Shown here: piece by piece, positions 9,898 to 20,046 of the stretch | How positions within the stretch are numbered: the first letter of the stretch is position 1 | Layout of the letters: the number at the start of each line of letters is the position of its first letter | Origin: Physocladia obscura | Taxonomy: Eukaryota > Chytridiomycota > Chytridiomycetes > Chytridiales > Chytriomycetaceae | Direction of reading: 5' to 3' | DNA: 24,092 bases | Assembly (NCBI GenBank): GCA_027596945.1 | Contig: JADGJH010000215.1 | Span: 1-24,092 of the forward strand | Made by a program: the position numbers and the translations under genes | Notes under the pieces: model-generated | What the model was told of the DNA's origin: nothing | What the model saw: the letters and a program-made list of their open reading frames with translations, nothing else | The model's database searches: none

Positions 9898-10407
9898 TCA
9901 TGCAAAAAATTTCTGCAATTCAATAGTGTTACTTTGCAGTGACTCAATAGGAAATTCATGGGATTCAAGTGCATTTATAAGTAGATCAATTAACTTCACA
10001 GCTTCTTCAGGTTTCATTCTCAATGTTGGTGTCTGGGAGAAAAATTTGCCATTATGCATCCAAACAATACATGGTGCAATTGATGGAGTTGGATGGTTCA
10101 AAACTAAATGTCTGAGATTCAAATATTCTGGAATTGCATCATTGATATTGATTTTGATATGGACAGATTTTTTTTTGCCAATTTCATTGTGTAGCTGACA
10201 TTTAATTGTTTCTTTAGTAAAATTAAAAAGTGTGCAGAACAGGGAAAAGCTTTTTCCTGAGATTGGCTCTCCAATTTGATTTACATGATTGCCATCAACA
10301 GAAATTGTTTGTCCCATATGGCCACTTTCTTCATGAAGGCAGTAAATAACAGTCAAAATCAAAGCAAAAGTTGACTCTTTTGAATCACTATTGCTTGTTA
10401 CCGTCAA
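9898..10407 (-). pseudogene. Unidentified coding fragment, longest in the CpG-free block
   Basis: A 169-codon open stretch (STFALILTVIYCLHEESGHM; GQTISVDGNHVNQIGEPISG; HPTPSIAPCIVWMHNGKFF; MKPEEAVKLIDLLINALESH). Coding-like sequence continues upstream to about 10560 in the same frame across one stop (EIDYAVALSLPPAGQIYAVL), giving over 200 residues. It looks like a soluble globular protein. There is no signal peptide or membrane segment and no recognised catalytic motif. The single CpG nearby is at about 10402. Function unknown. Confidence 0.45.
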
Positions 10408-10717
10408 TGAAACAGTTGCTGCTTTTCAATTGAGAGAATCAGAGACTAAAACAGCATAAATTTGGCCTGCTGGAGGGAGACTTAATGCAACTGCATAGTC
10501 AATTTCAACAGAAAGTGCCCCCTGAATTGCTATTTGAAGAAGTATTTTCCAAGTTTTTGTCAAGTAAGGAGATGCTTCCCAAATTGTAAGTCATTGCAGA
10601 AACATGGTTTTTCCAAGGAAATGCCCCTGAAGCTGATTTCTGTAATATTTTTATCCAACTGAAGAAACAATACCAAAAGATAAGTTGTAGTTCCAACAGC
10701 CTTTGCTAGAAATGCTT

Positions 10718-11279
10718 TTAGCTTAATAATTCACTCATACAAGGCGATTTTAGCATTTTCTTTGAATTGCTTTGATATTCTGTGCCAGACTTGGCCCTAA
10801 ATGCATTTTTTGCTTTACATACTTTTGTCAACTGCTTTTGAATAAATGGAATTATTGTTTCCAAAAAAAGATTTTTTTTTGAGAACAGCACCTTGTATAA
10901 GTTCTTTAAGTCATTTTTTTTGCTGTCTGTGTCACAAAAATTATACATGTCAACTTGTCTTGCAGACAACTGCTTAATCATTGATGATACCTTCTCCCAA
11001 AGTTTCAATATAATCTGTTTATCTATTGGTTAAAGTTGTTCTACTGAAAATACTTACATCCTCATAATCTTGAATAGAGTTGTGATTGTGAAAATCCACA
11101 GCATCAGTAATTTTTCCTGTCTTCCAGTTGTATTGAGCAAACAGATTGACTGTGCCAACATGAACTGCATCTCCCATGATACATGGAAATGCATGTGGAA
11201 ATGTATCTGATGCTTGCTTTATCAGCTTAATTCCAGGTTCAAGTACAATGCTGCCTTCAAACTTCCAAGCAAGGTGCAA
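10718..11279 (-). pseudogene. Two exons of an unidentified gene with a 43-bp intron
   Basis: 11279-11058 encodes HLAWKFEGSIVLEPGIKLIK, then GDAVHVGTVNLFAQYNW and HNHNSIQDYED. A GTAAGT donor at 11057 and an AACAG acceptor ending at 11015 define a 43-bp intron in phase 0. The next exon, 11014-10718, reads IILKLWEKVSSMIKQLSARQ, then a Lys-rich helical tail ending at a stop. The preserved intron shows this came from a real spliced gene and is not chance reading frame. Upstream the frame is lost near 11280-11300. No family recognised. Confidence 0.5.
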
Positions 11280-11545
11280 ATTTTTATTGACATGACATTG
11301 AAGATCTCATGGGTGATTGCCATATTAACCTTATCAACCCTACTGACAGATTCTTCAGCTCAAAATAATTGAATGATTCTTGTTGCACCTATAGACCAAA
11401 TAAATGCCCAAAATGAAAGTTCAACTTTTGAGTAATGTAGACCTTGAATTTATTTCAAGCTATGCAAGATAGAGTTGAAAAAAATTAATGAGAAAAAAAA
11501 TACTGCTAAAAGAAGCTTACAATCAAGAATAAACTGTTGTGCACA

Positions 11546-11734
11546 TCATATTATACCAAAATGACTGAGTATCCCTTTTCCTACATTGAAACATTGCAAA
11601 ATCAGCAAATCAAGGTCATGCTTTTCTGTGACTTCATTTTTTTCAAGTATTTCCACATATTTTGGAAGGAGATTTGTGTATTTAAAATATTGTACCATCA
11701 AATAGTTCTGTTGTTGTAGCAAATCCTTCTCCAA
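11546..11734 (-). pseudogene. Short helical coding fragment, unidentified
   Basis: Minus strand: LLEKDLLQQQNYLMVQYFKY, then VEILEKNEVTEKHDLDLLIL. The same frame reads on from about 11805 (FSADFCHIGDCTAAIENQRA), which may follow a splice acceptor. Probably an upstream exon of the decayed gene at 9422-11279. Confidence 0.35.
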
Positions 11735-11805
11735 TAGATTTCTTGCTCTTTGGTTCTCAATAGCTGCAGTACAATCACCAATATGACAGAAATCAGCAGA
11801 AAAAC

Positions 11806-12439
11806 CAACAGCAACAACAACAAGAAATAAAATCAGGCTTGTAAGCTAAAAAGAAGTTACAAAAATATAGAAATAACAGGATGAGAGCAGGAGAATGGAG
11901 AATATTACATATAGTACTAACACTGATGTGAATATGAAACTCAAATAGAGTAGATGTAGATGAATAGCTTTATCTTGCCACCTTTATTCACTAAATTTTG
12001 AAGAATTTTTTGCAACAGTTCTCATCAATGTTTGTTGTGTTTTTGAAAAGACTCTGTTAACAGTAAACAAGAAAGGTTGACCATTGCAATATGAGTATTT
12101 GCTGTTTCATTCACTAATTCCACAAAGAGGCCAAACTTTTCAGTTGTAGCTTCAGATTTTTCAAGAGTATATTTGCAGTCTCTGAGAACTGCTATGCCTT
12201 TAATTTTTTTTTTTTTGTTTTGCTACATTACAGATTCCTTGCACCACCTTTTCAACATTCTCCCCTCAACAATTACATTTGCCATTCTGTCCCCATTTTT
12301 TTGTTTTTTTGATCCCTTGATTGATGGCTGCAGTGTCAGTCTGTATACTTTTGGCATATCAAATGAAAACTTAGATTTGAGTTTTGAAAACTCAGAAATG
12401 GGACATTGGATGGAAAACTCACAATATCAAACACAAAAA
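11806..12439. other. CpG-free decayed DNA
   Basis: The minus strand shows broken coding-like pieces around 12000-12330 (for example NVIVEGRMLKRWCKES, and EKFGLFVELVNETANTHIAM with shifts). A T10 run lies near 12207. Nothing is intact and no family is recognised. Confidence 0.35.
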
Positions 12440-15400
12440 TCAAGTTTCCTGATATTTCAAAGACTTTTGAAAAAATTTATCCCAACCAACTTCATTTTTC
12501 CATTGCTCAAGTTCAATACTTTTCCCATAATACAAGTCACCGTAAAATGGAATTTGTGCATCTTGTGAAAATGTTGAAGATGGTCTAGCCTTCTCTGATG
12601 GCTTCGAAATAGCCGTAGGAAATTTTGCTCGTTTCACTTGATCCTTCAACTTGGGAATTAGTTTGATGTATTGCTTTGTTATTTATATTTTAGTTAACTT
12701 TAAGTAACAGAAAAAAAGTGAAAAAAGAAGAAAAAAAAAGTGAAAAGAAATAGAAAATAACCACATACTGGAGTTAATGTATCTGGAATTATTCGCCGTG
12801 TTTGCTTCTGTATTTGAAGTTTGTATTCTTGAATTAAATTAACAAGTCTCTGCTGCCGCTCTTGCAATCCTTGGATTGCATTGTCGCGCAACATCATCTT
12901 TTCTTTGGATTGGTGAACTTTTATCCTCAATTTTGGAATCTGTCTCATCTGGACAGATGAAACTGGCGGCGAACGAGGAGATGCGATAGGCACCGTTGAA
13001 TTTAATGGTGGCGTGGGTTTTTGAGCTTTCTTGCAAATTATTGCCACCTTTTTTCGTAGCTGTTTACAGAGTAAAACTGATTTTTGAGACTCGATCGGAA
13101 ATGAATGATGTTTTTTCTTTTTTTCCAGCACATATTTCTTTTTTTCCCACCCGCATTTCTTTTTGGCAAGCTTCAAGTTTTGTGGAAGAGATAGTTGTTG
13201 TAGTGGACGACGTGAATTTTTTTTTAATGATTGTGATATTGCAGCAGCGGACGTAAAATTAGCCCTTATTGCTACTTTCTCATTTTTACTTGGAGGCTTT
13301 CGATCCACATCAGAAATATATTTCAAGGAATTTTGAACTTTTTTGCGGAAAGAGGAATTCGATTTTATCACAGTTGAGTTTGAAATTTTTGGGGATTTGT
13401 TTAGCAGAGTCGCGTCTCTCTCTAGCATTTTTAGCAACCAATCTTCGTCGTTTTTGACTTTTTGCCGTGATTTTAGGTCCTTTAAAAATAATTTTTTATC
13501 TTGTTTGAGTGTTCTATTTTTCTGATTATCAATCGAATCTGGCATTTTCGTTTGTTGCATTTGAAATATTTCAAAATTTGCACATTGTTCTGCTTCAGCA
13601 CTTGGAAATTTGCATTTGATTTGAATTTGTGAAACTGAGTTAGGCAATAAAAATTCTTGCGTTGACGGTGCTCGGGATACAGATTTTGAGGATCTTTTTG
13701 ACGACTGTTTTGACGACTGTTTTGAAAATTTTTTTGATGCAAAAAATTCGCTGTTATTTTCTTGCTGAGGTAGATTTTCTGTTGAGACTGCATGTGACGT
13801 AAGTTTCGACAAAATTTTTGACCTATCACGAGAGGATATTTCACCTGCGTGAGTCAACATATTTGAAGTCACACACGAAACAATTTTTGGTGTGCCAGGA
13901 GATGGAATTATTTTTAGTTGGCTTTTCATATTTTCATCTGAAATTGTATGCGATACAAGTTTTGATGAGGTTCTAGATAAAGAACGAGAAGACAATATTC
14001 TATTTTTTTGCATTAGCGTAATATCAGTTGAAGTTGAACGCGACGCAATTTTTGAGCTTTTTGAATCATCGGAGGAAATTATTTTTTCTTGTGACGCTAT
14101 GTTTTCGTTTGACACAACACGCAATCGAAGTGTTGAAGATTTTTTCGAAGAATCAGAAAACGAAATTTCACCTTCCTGAAGCAGTATGTTCTCAGTTGAA
14201 ACTGAACGGGACCAGAGTTTCGACACGTCAAAAGATGATATTTTATCTTCATGAAGTAATATGTTTGACATCACAGGCAAAACAATTTTTGATTGAATTT
14301 TCGGCGAACCAGAAGATGAACTGTTCATATTTTTCATTGAAATTGCACACAACACAAGCTTTGGTGAGCTTTGCGAAACTTTATTTTCTTGCATTAACAT
14401 TTTTTCAATCGAAACTGTACGGGACACAAGTTTTGATGAATTTTTTGGAATATCAAAAGAAATTATTTCCTCCAAATTTTTCATTGACAAATCACAAGGC
14501 GGAATTTGATCTTCGTGAAGTAGTATATTTTCAGTTGAAACAGAATGTGATGCAAATTTTGAAAAAACTTTTGGCACGCCAGAAGAATAAATTGTATTTT
14601 TATCCAATTGCTCATTTTCAGTTGGCATAATTTCTGAAGAAATTAATTGCAATGATAAATTTTCAGTTGATACCTCCCGTGATGTAAGTTTTGATTGATT
14701 GTTTAACATATTATAAGCCGAAATCAAATCTTTTTGAAGTACCATGTTTTCAATTAACATTACAGGTGCAGCAAGATTTGGCAAGCCATTTTCCACATCA
14801 TGAGAATTTTCAGATGAGATTGCAGGCGAAGCATTATTTGACAGAGAAGAAATTATTTCTTGCTGGAATAGTGTCATATTTTCAGTCAAAACAGCGTGCG
14901 AATTGGCAAGATTTTTCGCAAGAATACCAGAGGAATTTCTTTCTTCTTTGCGTAGTATGTTTTCGTTTGAGGCTATGCGCGATGCAGATTGTGGGATTTG
15001 ATTTTCTTGGAGTCGCATATTTTCAACTGAGATTGCAGGGGACACAATTTTTGACGAGTTTTTTGATGTTAAAAGTAAATTTTTTATGGATTTTGAGGAA
15101 GTTTGTGAAAGCGATTTTGATTGAAGCATAATTTCGTTTGAAAAATTTCCAGAAATTTGGAGACCAGAACTTTTTCTTGATGAAGGTTTTAATGGGGTTG
15201 TTGATTGCGGCGGTTCAGGATCATGCAGATTCTGAAAGGATGAAGTTTTCAAAAGAGGACTAGTCTTTGATAATGTACTCAGAGATATGAATGAAGAAAG
15301 ACTTGAAATTGATCTGGAGCTTTGTTTTGAACATTTTCTTGAAAACTTCTTTGACCATTTTTGTGATTCTAAACTTGAATTTATTTCCAAATTCTCTTCA

Positions 15401-16610
15401 TTAAACTTGGTTTCGTCAGCAGATAAATCATCGAAACTATTTTCAAAAATTGAATTGATTTTTGGAGTGTCTTGAGAATTTAACTTTGATATTTGACTAA
15501 TGCCGCATATTTCTAATTTTTTTGTTGGTAAAGAAACAGCAAGTATTGATTTGACCTCATCTAATTCACATTCCATTCCGCAGAATTCTGCATTTATAAT
15601 TCCAGCTTCTATATTTAATTTTTCAAACGGAATGCTTTGAACATCCTCTTCGACAAATATTGATTCTTCACCATATGAAATTTGCGAATTATTAAATGGC
15701 AAGCTGGGAATATCCACATTTAAAATTTCATCATCCAACTTATCATCTGATACAAAAACGGTTGAAACTTCTTCAAATTCACTATAATTTGAATTTGGGC
15801 GTGATTGAAAAATTGGAAAGCTGTATGCATTATCATCACTTTCTGATGTTTTTGGTGTTGCCACAAATGAATTTGAAACTACTTTTTCAAGAAGTTCAAA
15901 ATCATGTATCTTTGACTCTGCAATTAATATATTTTCGTTGGAAGGAGCCACGGAAAGTTTCTGAGAAACAAGTATATCGCCTTTCAAACTATTAATTACT
16001 TTCTGGGCTGTTTGCCGTAATGCTAAATGGAATTGCTCACAAATAAATTTATAATAGTAATAAATGAATAAAACGAAGAAATAAATACATGCGTTGGAGC
16101 CAGTTTGGATAACTGGCGCTGAAAATGGCCGCTGAGGTTTTTCAAGTATATCTAAATTGAAATTATAAAATTTATCGTCGGTTATTGTATCAGATGAAAC
16201 AGGGCGTTCGAAATGATAAGATGTGTGAAGTTTTTTCTTGTTTCCATAATGAGTATCGCATTTTGACGCATGTTCGTGTTTCGGCTTATCACCACTGAGT
16301 GAACACTACTATTTGAGTACATAGTTTTGCGATCAAATTTCACTCACGAATAGTTTGGTGCTCTGTTATTATGTGTCTTGGCCCAGTAAATTTTACTTTT
16401 ATACAGTTCTAAATTTGCAGAAATTGCACGAGCCCGTGGAAAGGAATTACTTGGAGAAACAGAAGTTACTCTTGAAATAGAACGACTGTGAGATATTGAG
16501 CCTTGATATGAAGCTATTTTCGACACAGTTAAACTGTGAAAAAATGCTGCCACGCTATCATTTTCGATCCCTATGTCCATGAATAATTTTTGCAAATCTT
16601 TTGATTTCAT
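12440..16610 (-). CDS. Large Ser-rich tandem-repeat protein of unknown function, five exons
   Basis: Model: 16610-16348, 16294-16089, 16022-12769, 12649-12440; introns 53 bp (GTGAGT..TCAG), 66 bp (GTATTT..TTAG) and 119 bp (GTATGT..CAAG). Phases agree, giving 3933 nt and 1310 aa; these coordinates describe four coding exons, and any fifth, 5'-UTR exon is only suspected from the AG at about 16635. Start: ATG with A at -3 (16610-16608). Residues 1-475 are acidic and Ser-rich. Residues about 476-953 hold about 19 degenerate units averaging 24 residues, consensus SSKLxSRxVSTENILLQExxISS. About 975-1180 are strongly basic, and about 1183-1238 form a coiled coil (QIPKLRIKVHQSKEKM onwards). There is no signal peptide or membrane segment, so it is probably intracellular. 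The Ser/Thr-dense repeats beside Arg/Lys look like kinase substrates (inference). No family recognised. The last ~34 codons lie in CpG-depleted DNA, so the true C-terminus is uncertain. Confidence 0.72.
13633..15066 (-). repeat. Coding tandem repeats, about 19 units of about 72 bp
   Basis: This DNA encodes the repeat block of the large Ser-rich protein. The core SxxVSTENxLLQE recurs at spacings of mostly 20-30 codons. Best-preserved cores are HSVSTENILLHEDQIP, RSVSTENILLQEGEIS and HAVSTENLPQQEN. Others have drifted (CAISMKNM, SVTSNM-like). Divergence between units indicates an old expansion. One isolated unit (APSNENILIAES) sits some 290 residues upstream, near residue 183 of the spliced protein. 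Confidence 0.8.
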
Positions 16611-16634
16611 TGTTAGAGATGACTCGTCTTGCAA

Positions 16635-17353
16635 AAAAATATAGTGTAATGAATTGTATTTAACTCTGTTCTAGTGTTTGCAATTAGTTTATCATCAAAT
16701 TTTAACAAAAATTCTTTTTAAACCATCATATTGATTTGTGTGGATTCAGAATAATCAAATAGTTTGTTTGCCATTTTTCCCCCTAATTTCCAATGAATAT
16801 ACTAACAAAAATACTCTTTAAAATATTTAATTGTTTGTTGGATTTTTTTATTCAGGTGGGGAGCTGTATATTAAGTGCCTTGACTTTGGATTAGAATGTT
16901 AACACACTTTCTCAATACTAGCAATCTAACAAACACAAAGAGGCCAAGCACAAGCTTGCAAAACTTGATTTGAGTCTCATTGTCGAGGAACATTAGATTA
17001 CAAAAGCCAAGATTATTGCTGGTGCTTATATGCTGAAGGTTTGTGATTCTGCAGTTTTCAATCCTCAGTACATTGACACTTTGACTAAGTACCCTTCAAA
17101 TAAAATGAAAATCAACCAAATCATGTTAGTTGAGCAAAGTGCTCAACATTAATGCAATCAACAAAGACTTGTATGGGCTAAAGCTGTGTTTTTCCTAAAT
17201 GTGTTTTAAGGTTGAAATCCAATATCTATTTGTTTTTGTCACACATGACTTTGTTTGAACACCAGCAATTTGAAACAGCCACAAGATGCATCATGACTCA
17301 TATTGTATGCTTTGAGTTAATCTGCTGAACAAATAAATGGATTTATCCATCGT
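16635..17353. other. CpG-poor decayed DNA between the repeat-protein gene and the Harbinger-like relic
   Basis: The plus strand carries a broken coding-like piece around 16930-17150 (HKEAKHKLAKLDLSLIVEEH, stop, TKAKIIAGAYMLKVCDSAVF). It may be the N-terminal side of the transposase-like relic that follows on the same strand. No intact gene; no promoter for the minus-strand gene that I can defend. Confidence 0.4.
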
Positions 17354-17725
17354 ATGGAGTTTGACGGGACAACATTTGATGCTATTCTCAAAAAATTCAG
17401 CAAAGACTACATTGTTCAATCAGGATTCAGATTGCATGGTTGTCTTCCTAAACCATCAAGGAAGTTGACAGTGTTTGGTTTTTTACACAGGTTCTTTTCA
17501 ACTTTATTTGATACCTGCTCTTATCTCAATTCAGGCACCAGCAAATACAGTGAGCTTTGTCTGCTTGTTGGAATTCCTCCAAGTACTTGATGTAATGAAG
17601 CTTTTTGGAATCTACAGCTTGCTCACCAAACAGCAAAGCTAAATTTTCTGGTAGCTCACCAGAAAAAGCTGCGGTTATTTCATGAACAGGTACAGTCAAA
17701 AGTGGCTAATTTGCCAAATCATATC
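17354..17725 (+). pseudogene. Relic resembling a PIF/Harbinger-type transposase, N-terminal half
   Basis: The plus strand reads FDAILKKFSKDYIVQSGFRL, then GCLPKPSRKLTVFGFL, then SGTSKYSELCLLVGIPPST, a stop, and CNEAFWNLQLAHQTAKLNFL. The order (short helical start, Y.V.SG, Arg/Pro loop, hydrophobic helix, KxLCxLFGVPPST helix-turn-helix) resembles oomycete and fungal PIF/Harbinger DDE transposases before the catalytic core. No DDE residues follow, so it is truncated as well as interrupted. Assigned from memory of the motif pattern. Confidence 0.4.
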
Positions 17726-17884
17726 AAATAAATGCTTGGATTTTGTCATGTGGATGCTTAACACAATATTTTTTGTGATTGCAGCTTTGTTAGGGGCTCT
17801 AGAATGGTCTTGGCAATTTGCAAATAAAGTCAGAACCTTTTTAAATTAATCTTTTGTTGGGAATAACAGTGAAGAGTAAGCAAA

Positions 17885-20046
17885 GATATTACATTAGACT
17901 GCTTCTTCTGACTTCATGTTCCAATGAATAGCAGCTGTGAGTGATGTCACATTTACTTGACAAGATACTTATTTCTGAGTCACAGCAAAATTGATGTGAT
18001 TGCGCCAGCCAAGAAGCACCAAACCAAATTTTGGTAAATTGATCCATTACCAAAAAAAGCACCCCAGTAAAAAGTCAAGTAGCCAAGGTTACTGCCAGTC
18101 ATCAGTTATGAGCGAATTTCTAGCAATGTACATCAAGTAGTACACAATAACAACAGAAATAATAGTGTTGATGAAAGTTCCAAAAAATTGCGCAAAAACT
18201 ATGACATACAGCACAATGTGAAGGTACTGGCCGAGTTTTAAATCGGGAGTGAGAGTAAGTGCTAACAAAATATTGTTGGTTCCCCAGTCCTTGAAAGTCA
18301 TGACGGCAACAGTCTGCTGGAAGCATCAATCTGATAAGAAATTTGGTCAAAACATTCAACCACCAGGGCATGTTGAATGATGTCCATACTGAAACAACAA
18401 TGGCAAGAATTGTAGTTAATACAAGAAATGCAAGGTATTCTCAGTCTGGAATATCAGGATATGCTTCCATTAGTTTGACATGTGGGTCTTGAGCATCAAC
18501 TTTGTCATGGATTTGTCTGAAGACATAAAGTTTGACGGTAAATATCACCGCCATACCAGATTAAAACATAGGATATTGTGGTGGTGATTGAAAGAAACCG
18601 GGTCCCATAAGTCAAAGCAAAGAACATAGTCAAATGAACAGGAGTAACGTTGTTGTAAGCCATCAGATTCAAATTGTAGTTGTCAGAAGTATTGTAGAAG
18701 AATAAAGCCAGAACTTTGTGTCCAAGGTTGTGAGTTGTGGAGTTGGGGTTGCTGTTATATAATCTAACTGCGTTGATGACAGGATTAATGCCATCAGAGG
18801 TAGTTTCACGAGTAAGACCCCAGGCTTTAACATTTAATAATATTTATAATAAGAAGGTAATTGAATTTGAGAAAAATGACAAATTAAACAAAGAAAACTC
18901 ATTGTCTTGAGACCAAAGAATCGGAACAACAATTAATTACAGCAATATAGTGCCCGCAGAGCTAATTGCGTTTGCTCAGAACGGATAAAGCATATTTCCT
19001 GAGCCTGAATTAAAATATTAATACAATTCACTTTTGACAAAAAAAAAGACACCCAGATATAAGCCCAATCAAAAATTGTTGCGACAACATCAACTCCGGT
19101 AGAAGCTGAAGCTGCAATTGCATTGAAAGTTGTCTGAGCAGCCTTGTTTGGCGTTCCATTTGATTTGACACCAGCACCCAAAACAAACAAAGCGTAGAAA
19201 CAACTTGAAGCGTGGGCATGAAGTACTCTGGAATCCACGAATAAATCAACACAAACGTAAATGCATACCAAAAAGTCTGGAAACGAGTTGTCTTGAAACA
19301 ATTTCCAGAGATAGCACCAGTCTCGACTTTGTGGTACGAAGTCGACAAGGCTAGGAGTCCCAAATTTTCTGGCCACCACATGGCAGTTGGTTTAACCAAG
19401 AAGCGCCTTGCCAGGCCAGACATTCAGTATTCAAGAAATTTCGTAACGACACAGAACGCGATAGAATGAAACATGGTGATGTTGGTGTTGTTCATCATCT
19501 GGGGAAAGACTTGAGCAATGAAGTTGTCGCTGGTTTATCCAGTAGCATGTTAGATAAACTTTATGTGATAAAATCTTGTAACACTTGCAGTCCATAAAGA
19601 GTTCCAGCACCGCAAGACGAGGGAATGTAAATGAGCTTGTGTTCTTTCACATTGAATGGACCTGGGTTGGGAATACCACCTTTGGGAAAAGCGGCGTGCC
19701 AAGCCAAGCCAATTGGATACGAAAGAATCAGTGCCACATTTGCGCCGATACGAAAAACGTTTGTACGAAATGACAGGAGCGTGTTGATCACCGACAAAAA
19801 CACACACCGGACAGTTCCAATCGTAATGGTCCGTACAGTGAAAGTTGGAGTGGACGGATCGTCAGTTTGAGGAACAATAAAGTCGCTGACTGAACAGTTT
19901 AATATTATGGCAAAATATTTTAGGCAAACAACTCCCAGACGATTGTGGATGTCGTTGACATCTTGGACTTCCGTGTCATCGAGTTCAATATCCTGCGCAA
20001 ATACTTCTACTTCTTTAATTTTCATTTTCTCGTCTTCTTGGCTCAT
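17885..20046 (-). pseudogene. Decayed tandem copy of the OPT oligopeptide transporter
   Basis: Starts MSQEDEKMK at 20046 and follows the intact neighbour along most of its length: FIVPQTDDPSTPTFTVR, NPGPFNVKEH, RRFLVKPTAMWWPENLG, WIPEYFMP, NMPWW, KLGQYLHI, YLTFY and SIYQNLVWCFL. Homology fades near 17890, so about the last 200 residues are missing. Lesions include changed donors at all three ancestral introns (GTGAGT to GGGAGT near 19945; GTAAGT to GCAAGT near 19585; GTAAGT to ATGAGT near 18905), an in-frame TGA near 19424, a 1-nt loss near 19175, 2-nt losses near 18525 and 18318, an 84-nt in-frame deletion near 18365 (28 residues of membrane segment), and loss of the GAIGPQRFF segment near 18075. 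Unlike nearby repeats, CpG is retained. Confidence 0.92.
19005..19052 (-). other. 48-bp intron-like insertion found only in the OPT pseudogene
   Basis: Within the exon-3 equivalent, between DWAYI and GSGNMLYP, this copy has an extra segment beginning GTGTCT and ending AATTCAG, with TATTAAT as a possible branch site. The intact gene at 21108-23689 has no intron here. Removing it restores GSGNM apart from two extra bases (TG) at the left edge. Confidence 0.55.

Noticed and set aside
10505..10696. 63-codon minus-strand frame as a separate small gene
   Set aside because: It is an alternative frame beside the better coding-like frame that continues the 9898-10407 fragment.
12173..12568. Plus-strand 131-codon open frame with hydrophobic start
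   Set aside because: Hydrophobicity comes from T runs in CpG-free DNA; no domain, and the minus strand here carries coding-like pieces.
13892..15131. Several plus-strand open frames of 95-200 codons
   Set aside because: They lie opposite the tandem repeats of the large minus-strand gene and mirror its periodicity.
16608..16634. Upstream TTG extension or extra first exon of the repeat-protein gene
   Set aside because: The ATG at 16610 has a good context. The AG at about 16635 could end a 5'-UTR intron, but no upstream coding exon could be found.
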